This document shows positions 26,901-47,615 of a DNA stretch of 64,000 nt, in pieces. Source of the stretch: Cloeon dipterum (lineage: Eukaryota > Arthropoda > Insecta > Ephemeroptera > Baetidae); the NCBI RefSeq assembly GCF_949628265.1, contig NC_088790.1, positions 12,032,545 through 12,096,544 of the forward strand, in the 5' to 3' direction. The notes below the pieces were generated by a model. The model did no database searches. It was not told the DNA's origin and was given only the letters and a program-made list of their open reading frames with translations. The translations under genes and the position numbers were made by a program. How positions within the stretch are numbered: position 1 is the first letter of the stretch; every line of letters begins with the position of its first letter.

Positions 26901-29900
26901 TAGTACTGCAAAAAGTGCAAAATAAGCAGTTTGCAAGGAGTAATTTCGGTCAGGCGAGCTGCGTGCAATGGTTATTTGTATTCCACCACTGTGTGTGCGA
27001 TTATACTGATAGAGGAAGGAAAGAACGGTGTGCGACAACCCAATTAGTTATCAGAGCCTTCCGCCGGCTTTTGTTCTTGGCCCGTATGGCCACAGATGGT
27101 ACTGAAACAATATTATTATCATTATCTGTTCAGCACTTCTCGGTCAGCAATCAAAGTTTGCAGGCAAATCAGTGCGGATCCGCTGTAATTTCTTTCTCTC
27201 TCGTCCAGCGCTGCATTGTATGCTAATTTGATCGGCGATTGACTTTCACGCTTTTTCGCGGTGGATCGATCACTTGTGAAACGATGTGAGAGTTGAAGTC
27301 TGTCTCATCAGTTAATTTTTTACGCTCATTGTCCAGTGAAACTCGGTTTACTTTTGTATTTTGTCTCTTTTTAATCAATTTATCTGCTGGGATCGAATTT
27401 CAGTCGATCGATGGTATTTTTTCTAAGCCCTCTGTAACAAATTATCTTTCACGAATTAGGTTGTTCTTTTTCCCAAATGATAGTATCTTAACCGACCATA
27501 GCTTTATTTTCTTACCATTTAGTAAATAATTAATTTAAATTTTAGTAATACTTTAAAACAATTACTCACCCCCGTGTTGATAAAAAATATTAATTAAATT
27601 ACTAAAAATCAAATAAAAAAAAACCATAAATTTCTAGAGAACCGTTGGTATTTTTCAAAAACACTTAATATTTTCACTCGTGCAACAAGTTTTGGTCTCT
27701 GATTAATCATTTTCTTTTCCCCTGGGCGACTAAATTACCTATAAGGCTAAAATTTGTTTTTTTGCCCTGCTGATCGGCGATAGGTTCTCTAAAAACGTAA
27801 CTTAATTTAAATTTGAACTTCTTTTGCCTCTTTTTTAAAAGCTTTCACATCAATATTTTTGTTAAATTTAAACATACAGAGATAAAGAGAAGGTGTATTT
27901 TATTTGAGGAGCTTTACATTTTTAGACATTTTTAAAACATTAATGAATTTAGTTTTTCGCTCTTGCGAAATATCCGTGGTCTAAAATAATAAGCTTGCAT
28001 AACTTTACTAGAGTGCTAATTATGATTTGATAATTTTAACTGTGCGATGCATTTAAGGAGGTAAATTATATAAAAAGAGCGTGTTAACTGACCTAAATTT
28101 ATGATAATTCAATAAAAACTATAAGATATTTTTAATTGTTAAATTGTCCTTGAATTATGATCACTTTCAGGTGAATTTTCACTTAATAATCTACTTAAAA
28201 AAATCTGCCAAATTCGGCGACAACTGAGGTGTGGCACTTTTAATCGAGCAATGGAAAATGTGGTAGAGAAAATAATTTCTGAAAAGGATATGAATTGTAT
28301 TACATGAACCCGATGAAGCCGATTGGATCGGAAAACACAATCGCGAAACACGTACAAAAAAGCAAAAGACAACTTGAATTAAATTCCCATTTTTTGACAT
28401 CTTCTTGAATCTGACCGGTCAGAACTAATATCAACGCGCCTGGCCACCGCAGGAAAAATTTGCTGGAAATATCTTATTTTTGTGTGGAAACAATCAATAT
28501 CTGTATCTGTGCAGATTTGAAACAAAGTAATGGCGCATTTCAAGTTAGCAAGAACTCAAAAACCAACCAAATAATTGCAGCGCTAGAAACGAAGTCGGTA
28601 TTGAAAATCCTCGACTTTGTATGACACGGAAAAGGGCTTATTGAATGCGACTGTTATTCCGGCCAGTGCGTCGAATGGGAGGTGGGCTGCGGCGATGACT
28701 TTGGGAAAAGACTCTGGTACAACAGCAGGTAAACACTCAAACACTGCGCTTATTGAATGGTCAATGACCGCTTCGTGAGTGCGCCGCGCGCGCGGAGATG
28801 AGCCTCTTTCTCTCTCGCCAGCGTGTGCATTCCAGCCGGTAATTGAAATGCAAATATGTATATCGGCCGAGACAGTTGTTCAAATTCGAAACGTGCGAGA
28901 TGCGGGTCACACTTTTCCCGATTCGGCTTGCCACGAAACGTGATGCCATCCGCGATTTCTCTCGAAAATTAACCGTTCAATGCAGTGTGTATAATATAAT
29001 TTCGTTTGCACACACGCATTCGCGGTCGCGGCGGATGTTTGCCGAGGTCGAGAGGCCTTATCGGCACTAATTTTTGTGTGTCAAGAGATGAGCGGTGTAA
29101 ATCAGGGTTGAACAAATTGTTCGTGCGTGGGTATAGTTTATTTGAATTTATTGTTGCATGCTTATCACACTTTACGGTTTACGTGACAAGGCTAAACGCG
29201 ACCATTTTTAACAGGAATGCTGTTCCACGATTTTATATTCCAAGCGAAATAAGAGACTGACTTGCAAATTGTTGTACTGTAATTTAGCTGTGAAATTTTG
29301 ACGTCCGACTTTTTTAGCTCCCTGTTGCGGAACGTCAATTATGCAATTTGAAACAAACTAAAAATCATTTTAAACCCACGCTAACAATCTAAATTTAAAC
29401 AAATATCATTTTGGCGAACTACATATTTCGCTCTATTTTAAGATATTTAATATGAATTTTGAAGCATAAAAACCTTTTAATTTTTTATAAATTGGGGTTG
29501 CATTGCAATTTTAGGCTTTTTTTAAAACCACTTTGTTTTTCGTTTAGAGAAAAAAAACCTGCATAAATTGCTTTAACTGTTTTATTTCATATTAATTTTA
29601 ACTCTTGGAATTTAAAAATAATCTAAAGCAACCTTTATAACGGTTAGTGCGCAAGAAATATGATTCTATGAGGACAGAAAATTTATTACATATTCCCGCA
29701 TATAAAAATATTATCGAGGACATAACTTACTCGAATGAGAAGAAAAATTGCAACATATTTTCGCGCTTTGTAGGATTCAAAGTCATGCAACAATAAATTA
29801 GTTCATGCACGGTCATGATTAAATACCTGGTCTGCTGTTATAGTAATTACGCTCGCATCTATGAAAAACTTTACTCGTTTTGCTTCAGAGCTTGTAAACT

Positions 29901-31078
29901 AGGGAGATAATGCGTGAACGTTCAAATTAGTACTTTCTGCAATTTCTCTACACTCAAAATCCCATATATCTGTGTTTGGTCTGAAGTCAAAGCCTTATTC
30001 ATTATATTATTTTTTCCAGAACATCAAGCTAATTTTTTGCCCTTTTTCCAAAGAATTATCTATTTGCAAAATTAAATTTTTATCTTCCAATCGTGCCCTA
30101 ATTCAATTTAAGACTTGAGCATAATTACACATTTAAAAAGGCTTATTAAAATGATCTTTATCATGCTTTTAGCTAGTAGGCATATATGATATTCAAATCA
30201 CTAAGGCAAAGGAAAAGTGGCAGAGAGAAATTAAACCACTGCGGCGAGCGCTGGAAGAAATGCAGAGGACGAGTTTTCGCACGGCGATCACAATGTCTCG
30301 CTCATTATACAATCTCGTCTGTCTCTCCGCCTGAAGACGCAAGCCTAGAATGAGAAACGGTCTCGCGCAGTTTGAAAAAATAAAACGACATTCCGGTTAT
30401 GTTTCGAATTACGCGCAGGGAAATAAATGTCGGTCGCGGTCGTTCATCAGCAGACAGATGACGATGCTAATTGCGCTCACGCTTTTCATTGTCAAGCATG
30501 CTCTAATTTGCTCGAACAAGATTAATTCGGCGAAAGGTGTTCACAATGCACGATACATAGAGAGGATCATTGAACCAAACTGTGGATTATTGAAGCTTTG
30601 ATTGGGAGATGGAAACAATAAATGCGTGTAGCTTCTTTCCTTCTTGTTATCTGTTTTAAAATACACTTATTGAAGGAAGAACGTTACCTATTAATACTCA
30701 CAAAAATCCTTTATGCAATATCTCAAATCAATTCTGGAGGATTCAGTTTAAAACAAAATCTATTTATTTGGAAATGATGACAAAAGTGGCAATGTTTGAT
30801 GCTTTTAAATGGTGAACCCTTCTTTAAAACATACTTAGTTAATTTAAATACAAGTGAGTTTCCCCATCATGAGGTATGCGCTGTTATACTGATTTCGTGG
30901 ATAAGAATTGAGATTTACCAAAAATGATAAAGCGCATTCAAAATGGCAAATTTTGAATTGTTAATCTTTTTTATTCCATTTCAGATCAAAATTATCGAGT
31001 AAATCTTTGTTAATTAGTCTGGTTTGAAATAAACTGAAAATTCTGGTATTTTATTCTTACAGTTTATTGGAATAATTA

Positions 31079-32502
31079 ATGGCTGGCGAGAGGAGGAAAG
31101 GCAGCGGCGGAGGCGACTCCCGCATTTTCACCGTGGATATGGGCGCCGAGTCAATGGAGGCGCGCACGCCACTTGCCTGGCAGCAGAGGAACCTAAATTA
31201 CCAACAACAGCAACAACGAAACCAACAACACGCCTACAGCTCCAACACTATTGGACATGTAGAGAAGGCTAACAAAGGTAACAAAAAACTGGAGGATATA
31301 TATTTTTACAACAATTAAGCTGTTTCTTTTGGATATACGCTCATAAGAATTTGTATGTATTCAACCTTCAATAATTATTGGTTTTCAAAATATGAAAATG
31401 CACTAGACTTTGCACATCATTATGTGGGTAGTAAAAACTGCTATTATCGTACTGAACATAGATGAATTATACTGTAGATAGTTAATTAAAAACTTATTAA
31501 ATGATTTAAATTGAAAAAATTAAGGCTTTTCAAAAGAGGCTAGAGTAGATTTTTAAATTACAAGCACTGTGAGGCAGCTTCAGGAATTGCTTATAATTAA
31601 AAAAACGGATAAACTTTAAAGATCACGTCGGTTGGGGGGGGGGGAATACATTTTAAACTCAACTTTGTGAGTGGGATATTGTTCTAAAAAAAATTAAAAT
31701 TGAAATACATTTTCTTCCATGTGCAAATTTATTTTCTTCCAAAGCAAAGAAAATAAAGTAAAACACGGCAACAAATATATTTTAAAATTTAATTTATTAA
31801 TGCAAATATTTAATCAAGTTTTTGAAACATTTAAAATAATTACTGACCAGAAAACTTTGATTGTCAGGTGTTAACAGCGGCGTGCGCCGTGTCGTAGAGG
31901 AGGGGGCACAGACGGTGGGCCGCGGCGGGCGAAGGTCGTCGTCCAGCACGACGGCCACGTCAAGCAGCTCTGCGGCCACATCGAAGGCATCGCGGCCACC
32001 GCCTCCGCAGCCGCAACCAGCGGCCGCCGTGCAGCACCAGCAGCACGGGTTGGGCGCGACCTGGGACGGCGAGCCGTGTCCGGTGCACCACCCTGTGATG
32101 TTCCTGCCCCCGGTGGCCACCATGGCTTCCATGCAAATGCCGGCGGCCACCATGAATTCCATGCAAATGCCGGTGGCCACCATGGCCCCCATGCATATGC
32201 CGGCGGCCACCCTACCACGGCGGCCGCCCGCCTACGACAATAGCGTGGTAATGCTGATGCCACCGATGTTGCGGCCACGGCCTCTGGTGATGCCGGCAGC
32301 CAGCGACGCCGGGCCGCCAGAGCCCCTACCGATGCGCGACCCCAAGCAGACGCTGCCCCGCAAGGAGGGCTCGGCTGCCAGCGAAAAGCCGCTGTCCAAG
32401 AGCAGCGACTGCCGCGGCCACTCGGTCGTGCTGTGGTTCATAATCAGCATTATCACCATCGGCGTCCTCCTGGGCGCCGTCCTCAGATTTGTCATGGGCT
32501 GA
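31079..32502 (+). CDS. small tail-anchored membrane protein, unrecognised family
   Basis: Exons 31079-31277 and 31868-32502, joined AACAAAG|GT in phase; 277 residues. The N-terminal exon is polar and Gln-rich. The middle is Ser/Thr, Pro and Met-rich, with a 10-residue unit P(V/A)ATMxxMxM repeated three times (DNA 32110-32199). A PPAY motif follows it, which is a possible WW-domain/Nedd4-type ligase site. The last ~25 residues form one hydrophobic helix (VVLWFIISIITIGVLLGAVL) ending four residues before the stop. With no signal peptide, this predicts a cytosolic protein anchored by its tail. A splice acceptor at 31061-31062, 16 bases before the ATG, shows that an upstream 5' UTR exon exists. 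I do not recognise the family and propose no function. The 590-base intron is AT-rich and holds a G12-type run near 31635. Confidence 0.72.
32110..32211 (+). repeat. 30-bp coding tandem repeat (3.4 copies)
   Basis: Units at 32110-32139, 32140-32169 and 32170-32199 and a partial unit to 32211 differ at only a few bases. Each carries GCCACCATG in frame and encodes a 10-residue Met-rich unit. Copy number should be prone to change by slippage. Confidence 0.9.
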
Positions 32503-32604
32503 GAGAGCCATTATTTATTCAGCGTGATCTTGTGACATATGTAATTGCGAGTAGGACTATGATTATTAGAATAATGTATGTTTAAGCCAGACTGAGTTAG
32601 GCCG

Positions 32605-32610
32605 AATAAA
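32605..32610 (+). terminator. polyadenylation signal of the tail-anchored protein gene
   Basis: AATAAA about 100 bases after the stop, on the coding strand. Confidence 0.6.
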
Positions 32611-32988
32611 TGAGTTATTTACAAGAAATGAGGTATATATCGATTAAAATACAAAATGGCACGCTATGGAAAGCCTCTCTAAACATCAGAAATTGCGCAT
32701 GAAAAAAATAAGGAACTATCAAACTAACTTTAAATTATACCAAAAGCTGTGGTTTGCCCAACCAGTTTCACTCTTATTTTCCCTTCAGTTATATTCAAAC
32801 TAATGAAGATATTTATGCTGCTTGTCACATCTTACCTTCTATTTCTGGCCTTATTTAGTAAAGAGTAACCTGCAGAAAAAACTGCTTTTGGACTGCAGTA
32901 CCTCCGAAGAACTGACCAACTGTGTATAATATGCATATTAAATTTGTTAAATAAATAACCCAGTTTGATTTGAACGACATTATTTTCA

Positions 32989-32994
32989 TTTATT
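32989..32994 (-). terminator. polyadenylation signal of brm
   Basis: TTTATT on the plus strand gives AATAAA on the minus strand, about 92 bases past the proposed brm stop. It lies about 400 bases from the convergent plus-strand gene's signal. Confidence 0.5.
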
Positions 32995-33085
32995 CTGTGA
33001 CATTTAAACAAACCAATCCATTCAGCAATAATTATATAAACAGAAAAACTAGAAAGTGCTAAAATTAATAAAATTAGAGACTTTC

Positions 33086-41860
<8,775 letters not shown>

Positions 41861-41997
41861 AGCCTGAATAAAAGAGAAAATTCCGTCAAGAAGTTTGTTT
41901 TTCCCAGAGATCGATACGCCGGTGAGTGTCTTGAAATGTTAGGTTAAGTGCGTAAAAATGAAGAATAAGATTAATAGATAAATTAATTATTTTATAC

Positions 41998-42250
41998 CTC
42001 GATTGATTTTCTTCTCTAGAAAATTGCCGTATTTACAGTTCGTTGAAAAATATAGGCGAAAAAGGGCTTTTAATTAACAAAGCCGAAGGAGAGCAAAGCG
42101 AAAGTCGCCATTATTTGAGCTTTGTTTGTTGTCATCGCTTTAAGCGCCATCCGCGGCAAAAATAAGAAGCAACAGCGCTTGTTGTTGCGGGAAGCGGGAA
42201 AAAAGCAGACGGGCAATGAGAAGCCCCACTCAGCCCCATGGAGGTAGAAC
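41998..42250 (-). promoter_or_regulatory. brm 5' UTR exon and promoter region
   Basis: On the minus strand a donor (CGAG|GTATAA) ends an upstream segment at 41998 that fits the acceptor just before the brm start (TTCAG|GCTATG). The segment contains ATGGCG motifs (YY1/Pho-like) near 42110 and 42150 and a higher GC content further upstream. The transcription start itself is not visible. Confidence 0.4.
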
Positions 42251-42512
42251 GTGGGAACGTGTAGGTTAGCTCTCTCAGCAATTATTATAAGTTTAACTCT
42301 AGGTAATGTTCTGGGCAAACGCACAATCAGTTATCTTAAATATAAGGATAACTTCCTTAATAACCCTTACAGTTATCTATATATTTATTTTATAAATATC
42401 ATATTTATACACCGTATTTACTAAAATAGGCATGAGAAATATTAAGAAAAATATACCAAAGTTGGTCATTTTTTAAAATTTTGTATTTTTATTTCAAGTT
42501 TTTACAAAACGT

Positions 42513-42527
42513 TTTATTTGTTTTATT
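42513..42527 (-). terminator. polyadenylation signals of the SLC22-type gene
   Basis: Two minus-strand AATAAA hexamers (42513-42518 and 42522-42527), about 145 bases past the stop codon. Confidence 0.5.
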
Positions 42528-42667
42528 GTCACAACTCGTTTTTAATAGGATTTAATTGCAAATGGAAATTTTAAAAGCTTTGAAAGATGCTCCTAAACGC
42601 GATCTGGCATGAGTATGCTTCACAAAAGAAATATTTTTCAAATCAAGTCTTCTCAGTGGGCAAAAGT

Positions 42668-45600
42668 CTATATGCTGCTGTGATAGTCAATCACCACGCC
42701 ATTGCTAACTCTTCTTTCAACTTGCTGTTCCCCTATGTTCTCCTCTGACGTGAAACTCTTGTTTGACATTCCCTCTGCCTGGCTTCTGCTTGCCTCCAAT
42801 TCTTGCCTGCAGGAGTAATAAAATTATAGAGGAACAATTTAATTAAAAAATCACACTCACTTCTGTTCCAGTTTCCTCTTTTCCCAACAAGGCATAAGAC
42901 AGAAGGGCTGGTCGGCACCAAAGTTTTCTGACTCTTCAGCTGTTTCTGGAAGATTTTCATTAGCGGTTTCAGGAAGCATCAGGCTGATCGCGCCACCCAC
43001 CGAGCCCAGCAGCCCAAGCAGCAGAAATGGCAGCAAGGCGCTGAACTCACCCTGTTAAATTCGGGTCACATAATTGTTATTAGAGTGCGCTAAAATGTAC
43101 AAAAAACTCCCAGAAATTGAAAATATTTGTATTTAAACCACCAATTACTATTTTACTAACCGTAAAAAATAAATCCAATCAAATAAACGGGGACATTAAA
43201 TTCAGAGTAAATTCTTCTCACCAGATAAGCGATCAATGGGCCACCGAAGGTGCTAAAGTGTCCAGCGATATGCACGAAATTAACTCCCTGCCCGCGCAGT
43301 TGAGTGGGAAGCAGTTCAACACAGTACTGTAGACCCGTGTTCATGGCCATCGTGATGCAAAATCGGCCACAGCCAGCCAATATTACTACCGCCAGCGGTG
43401 AGCCTGCAAGAAGTCAAATAAAAGCAACGTTATAAATTTAAAGCAATTTATTAAACAAGAATTATAATCAGCGAGCAGAGAGAAAGGAGAGAAAAATTTT
43501 TCAATTCCTAAATGATATTTCATTTTGATTTCACTCTAAAGAATTTTTCCTAGATTGAACACGAGTTAAGCATACTTTGGACGGCGGCTGCTATGAGAGA
43601 AAAAAACGCTCCTAGGCCCATGGCTAGGAAATTGGTCCACCTGCGGCCCAGGTAGTCCAGGGTGAAGATGGTGAGCAGGTCAGCGGGCAGCTCGAGCAGT
43701 CCAGTCAGGGCGAAAGTCACGTACAGGCTGTAATCTAGGTTGCCCAAGTTGCGCACGTGGCCATCGTAACACACGGTCATCAACATCCTGATGTGAAAAT
43801 GGAACGTGGATATTTCCATGAATAAAAAAATTAATAGCATTTAGAAACAATCCATACCAAGAAACCAATTTTTTTAATCCCTACGTTAAAAAGGAAATGT
43901 TGTGCTAATTATTGTAAACAATATTCATGCACGTAGACCAATCATAAATTTAGATTGAACAAGCGGTATTAATTTCATTTAAATTAAAAAATTCTGATTA
44001 TTTTTTATAATAAAGATGCAAAAAACAATACCAAAGAAATGTGAGCAGGATGACCCTTCGCCTGAGAACCGGCGTGCTGAACAGTTCGATGAAGTTGTGG
44101 CTGCGCTGCTCCTTGCTGCTGGCCTCTGCGAACTGCTTGCTGTACGCCCTGAACTCAGTGAAAACCCTCTCCTCGATGGGGCGTCCGTTGACGCTGGCGA
44201 TGGTGCGCAGGATCTTCTCTGCCTCGGCCACCCTGCCCTGAGCCAGCAGCCATCTGCCTGACTCTGGAATCAACCTGCCCCAGGTTCAGTGTCAGTTTTA
44301 TAGGGGAGATTTTTTTATTAAATTACCAGGGGGCCAGGAAAGCAATGCACATGGGCAGTGAGGAGAGTATGCTGAAGAGACGCCAGCTCCACAGCAGGTA
44401 GGCCAGCCCTGGCAGGGCGACCAGGCCGAAGGTGAGGAAAATCGCGATAGGTAGGTTAGCCACCATTGAGCGTTTAGCCGGACTCACATATTCCAACACT
44501 GAAATGACATCGTACAAAAAACAGCCTTCACTTTCAACGAAAAATTCTCATATATTATTCGTCATGGAATTCCTAAGTGCGTGTGGCCCTAATGAAAAAT
44601 TCTTGAGCCAAGAAAGATGCTTTAGCCAAAATTCCTGGGCCTTAAAAATAATTAAATGCTGTGCGAAAGTGAAAACAAGGAATGCAATTATTGCCGAAAT
44701 TTTGCAATAATTCACCAGTTGCATAAACCTTAAGTGTTCGAAGCCGCCATCAGATGGCGCCACCGTAGACTTTCGATTTTAAGGCACTTCCGCTGCGATT
44801 TCAGACTCAATCTAGCTACTGTGCATTCTTCAATTAATTTGCTATTTTTTGACGTACTGAAAACCAAAAAAAGCAAATTAATTAAAAAAAGCAAAATAGC
44901 TAGATTGAGTCTGAAATCGCAGCGGAAATGCATTAAAACCGCATAAAACAAAATTTTTAAGAATGTCTGTGGTTGCGCCATCTGTTGGTGGCTTCAATAA
45001 CTAAGGGTTTATGCAACTGGTCAATTCTCGACAAAAATGTTTTGTGATCTTGGTGCATGTTAAAAATTCAGCAATCGTCACTAAAACGATTTTTTTTTGT
45101 AAAATACAAATTCTACATGTGACTTAATTTTGTGAATATTTTCCAACTTAAATATTTTCAAGTCTCACGCACTAATGATATACATCATCATGAAGCTGTT
45201 GTTGTATGTGAGACCGATGCAGAATCTGGCGATGAGGAAGCTAACGAAGCCGTTGGTGAAGGCGGTGGCCACGCCAGACACAAAAGCAATCACATTGCTG
45301 ATCACCTGTTGAACTCAAAGAGCATTTAGCACGGCTTGAAATGCGCAACTCGACGCACTGACCAGCACTGGAAGACGGCCCTTGTGGTCTCCAAGCCAGC
45401 CGAGGATCACCGAGCCCAGCGCTGAGCCGAGAAAGAAGATGGACTGCGCCAGGTTGGGCTTCCAGCTTTCGCCGCAAACCCAGTCTTGCTACAATCGAAA
45501 AAAGGCAAAAAAGAGAAAAATAAATCGTGGTTTGGTTTAAGTCGGTCAATTGCGTTTGGAAACATTTCCACACTATATATTTGATTTATTCTGGACCGCA

Positions 45601-47615
45601 CACAGGTTAATTACCCTTTCAATTTAGGCTGAACGCATAAAATTCAAGTTGACGATTTTAATTTTTTGTGTTGCTTTTCTTGAAGGAATGTAGCCGTATG
45701 AAAATTAAGCGGTACAAAGCAATGTTTTTGTATAGTTCTGACCGCGGTCTTACCTCAGACACGATAGTGGCGTAGTCGTGGTGCAGGTCATACCTCCAGC
45801 CATGTCTACACGGCTCGGTCGGCCACGAATTGTTGGGAAACCCGCCTGACTGCAGGACCTAAATATAAAAAAAGTTTATAATTTTGCTAAGTTCTGATTG
45901 AGGGTGAAGGAATAGGAAATCAGTGAAATACCTGTGTGAAATTAACTTTGTACTGGGTGCACTGGCTGGGCTTTGTGTTGCCGCCGTCCAGAGTGTCAAA
46001 AGGCACTGCCCAAGATGGGTAGCCACCCTCCTCACCCACATAATGCAGGTCGCTCGGGTCAGAAATGTTGAGCTCTGCCTCCAATTCAGGGAGGGCGCAC
46101 CAATGTCTGTTTGGATATTGGAACATATGCTTTAAAATAATATGGAAATATGTGTATAAATAGCTAGAGGGTCAGTAACCATCACTCGGTCATAACATTG
46201 TTGTAATTGTTGTTCATACAAACAGCCAAATTTGCGCGTCAGATTCTGTTCTTTGAAATTTACTGGCGATCAGTTTTTTTTTATTTCCTACGTTAGTAAT
46301 GCAAAACGCGTGAAACGGTAAAAGCACTATCTGACAGCTGCCCTAAATAAATAGATCTTTCTTAAGGGATGCATGTTGAGGAATTGTCGGTCGACCTTTT
46401 CTCACAATCTTTCACATTTCCAAGATAAATTATTTTCTTCCGGCTGTCCAATAAGTTGTGTTATTTTTATATATCCGGTCGTCACAGATGTTCATTGATC
46501 ATTTTACATATATAAGTATTAAGTTTGGTTTCTCATTGGTTTCGTCTAATTAACTTAATTACCAATCCATTCCATTATTTATTGTGTAATTTTATTTTAT
46601 ACCTGCTAAAATAGCATACGGATATTACAACTGGAAGACTACGCTTTATGATAATATAGGCAAATATATACACTATACGCTTGTCACGGGAGCCATAATG
46701 TATTGTGTAAAAACAAAAATTACCACTGTGAATCGACAAACAGGCTGTTTTGTAAATTCCACGATAAGAGAGTAACTTATTTCCTGCATCCTGAATAGTG
46801 AAAAATAAATATGTTCAGTCTGACACTGTGGCGAGTGAGATGAAACCTATAGTTGTACACTTTTCAATAAATGCATCATCATAACGTCGCAATAATGTGC
46901 TATACTTTTGTGGCGCATACTTATCAGAACATTTGCAACTCTAGCTTTTGTAATTTGTTTTTCTATGGTTTAAATAAGTTATATTCACCATTATTTTCAA
47001 CACTGATTATGCAGAATGCGTTAATTTACTTTCCGTTCTAAAAAAATCAGAAAATTTTCTGCAGACCCACAGATAAAATACATTAACTAAAATTAAAAAT
47101 GTGATTTGCGCAACAGGAATCTTCTGGTAAACATAATATACCCTCGTAAACTTATTTTAAATCTCCAGCATGCACGAAAAAAGTTATTTTGCAAATCAAA
47201 AGGCTCAAATATGAAAAATCTTTTAATTTATACACTGCATTTTGGAAAGTACATGATTCATTTTCTACATTACAGAGCATTACATTTCTATAGTTTGATG
47301 AAATTCACTCTGTATATACTATTTTTTCTTATACTAAATTAATATTTGTCTAATGCAACCTCTAGAGTATAATATATGGCTTTGCATTCATGTTCAGACA
47401 AAACAATTTCCATCAGATACGAATGGCTTTTCTGATTGCGAGTAGCGGGCAAAAAATGGCAAATCGTACCTTGGTGTGAGGGCAACGAAGCTGTGTCCGA
47501 AGTAGACGGCGGTGAGCACCAGGTTGAAGGGCAGCGCGAGCACGATCAGCCGCTTCTGGTAGCGGCCGAAGCCGCCGACGTGCTCGAGCACGTCATCAAA
47601 GTCGGCCACGCGCAT
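42668..47615 (-). CDS. SLC22-family organic ion transporter (major facilitator)
   Basis: Exons: 47615-47470, 46106-45932, 45858-45754, 45488-45363, 45305-45173, 44498-44327, 44274-44032, 43787-43576, 43403-43222, 43051-42861, 42806-42668; 607 residues, all phases agreeing. The start DFDDVLEHVGGFGRYQ is typical of SLC22. A large loop after TM1 has cysteines and N-glycosylation sites (NISD, NFTQ, NNSW). QDWVC leads into TM2. The MFS motif GWLGDHKGR, the signature WLIPESGRWLL and a second LDYLGRR follow, then hydrophobic segments to ~550 and a charged cytosolic tail. Such proteins move organic cations, anions or carnitine-like zwitterions across the plasma membrane; the substrate cannot be read from sequence. 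Insect relatives include Orct and CarT, and I cannot choose between them. The intron 44499-45172 carries a foldback element. A splice acceptor about 75 bases before the ATG shows at least one upstream 5' UTR exon. Confidence 0.93.
44714..45021. mobile_element. foldback (long inverted-repeat) element
   Basis: The two halves are inverted copies. The ends ACCAGTTGCATAAACC and GGTTTATGCAACTGGT pair, and about 38 inner bases (GCTGCGATTTCAGACTCAATC and neighbours) pair nearly perfectly. The centre is near 44862. TCA flanks both sides of CCAGTTG..CAACTGG, a possible 3-base target duplication. There is no coding capacity. Each arm carries one CTCF-like core: CAGATGGCGC at 44751-44760 and GCGCCATCTG at 44975-44984. 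It sits in an SLC22-type gene intron and, when transcribed, would fold into a hairpin of ~140-base arms. Class and autonomous partner are unknown. Confidence 0.75.

Larger units (their letters stand above)
22935..31078. other. long noncoding stretch between two plus-strand genes
   Basis: This contains the 3' UTR of the chitinase-like gene (to about 23030). Further right it probably contains regulatory DNA and upstream noncoding exons of the plus-strand gene at 31079. A candidate untranslated exon ends at 28728 with the donor CAG|GTAAAC. GC-richer patches occur at 23800-23960, 28640-29100 and 30230-30450. Open frames here are short and have no recognisable protein features. Confidence 0.5.

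Noticed and set aside
31797-32278. Long minus-strand frames opposite the tail-anchored protein gene
   Set aside because: They mirror the GC-rich repeat-bearing plus-strand exon; the plus frame has spliced continuity and a membrane tail.
45169-45173. Donor GTGAGA at 45168 in the SLC22-type gene
   Set aside because: It puts the next exon out of frame; the GTGCGT donor at 45172 preserves the frame and the SLC22 sequence.
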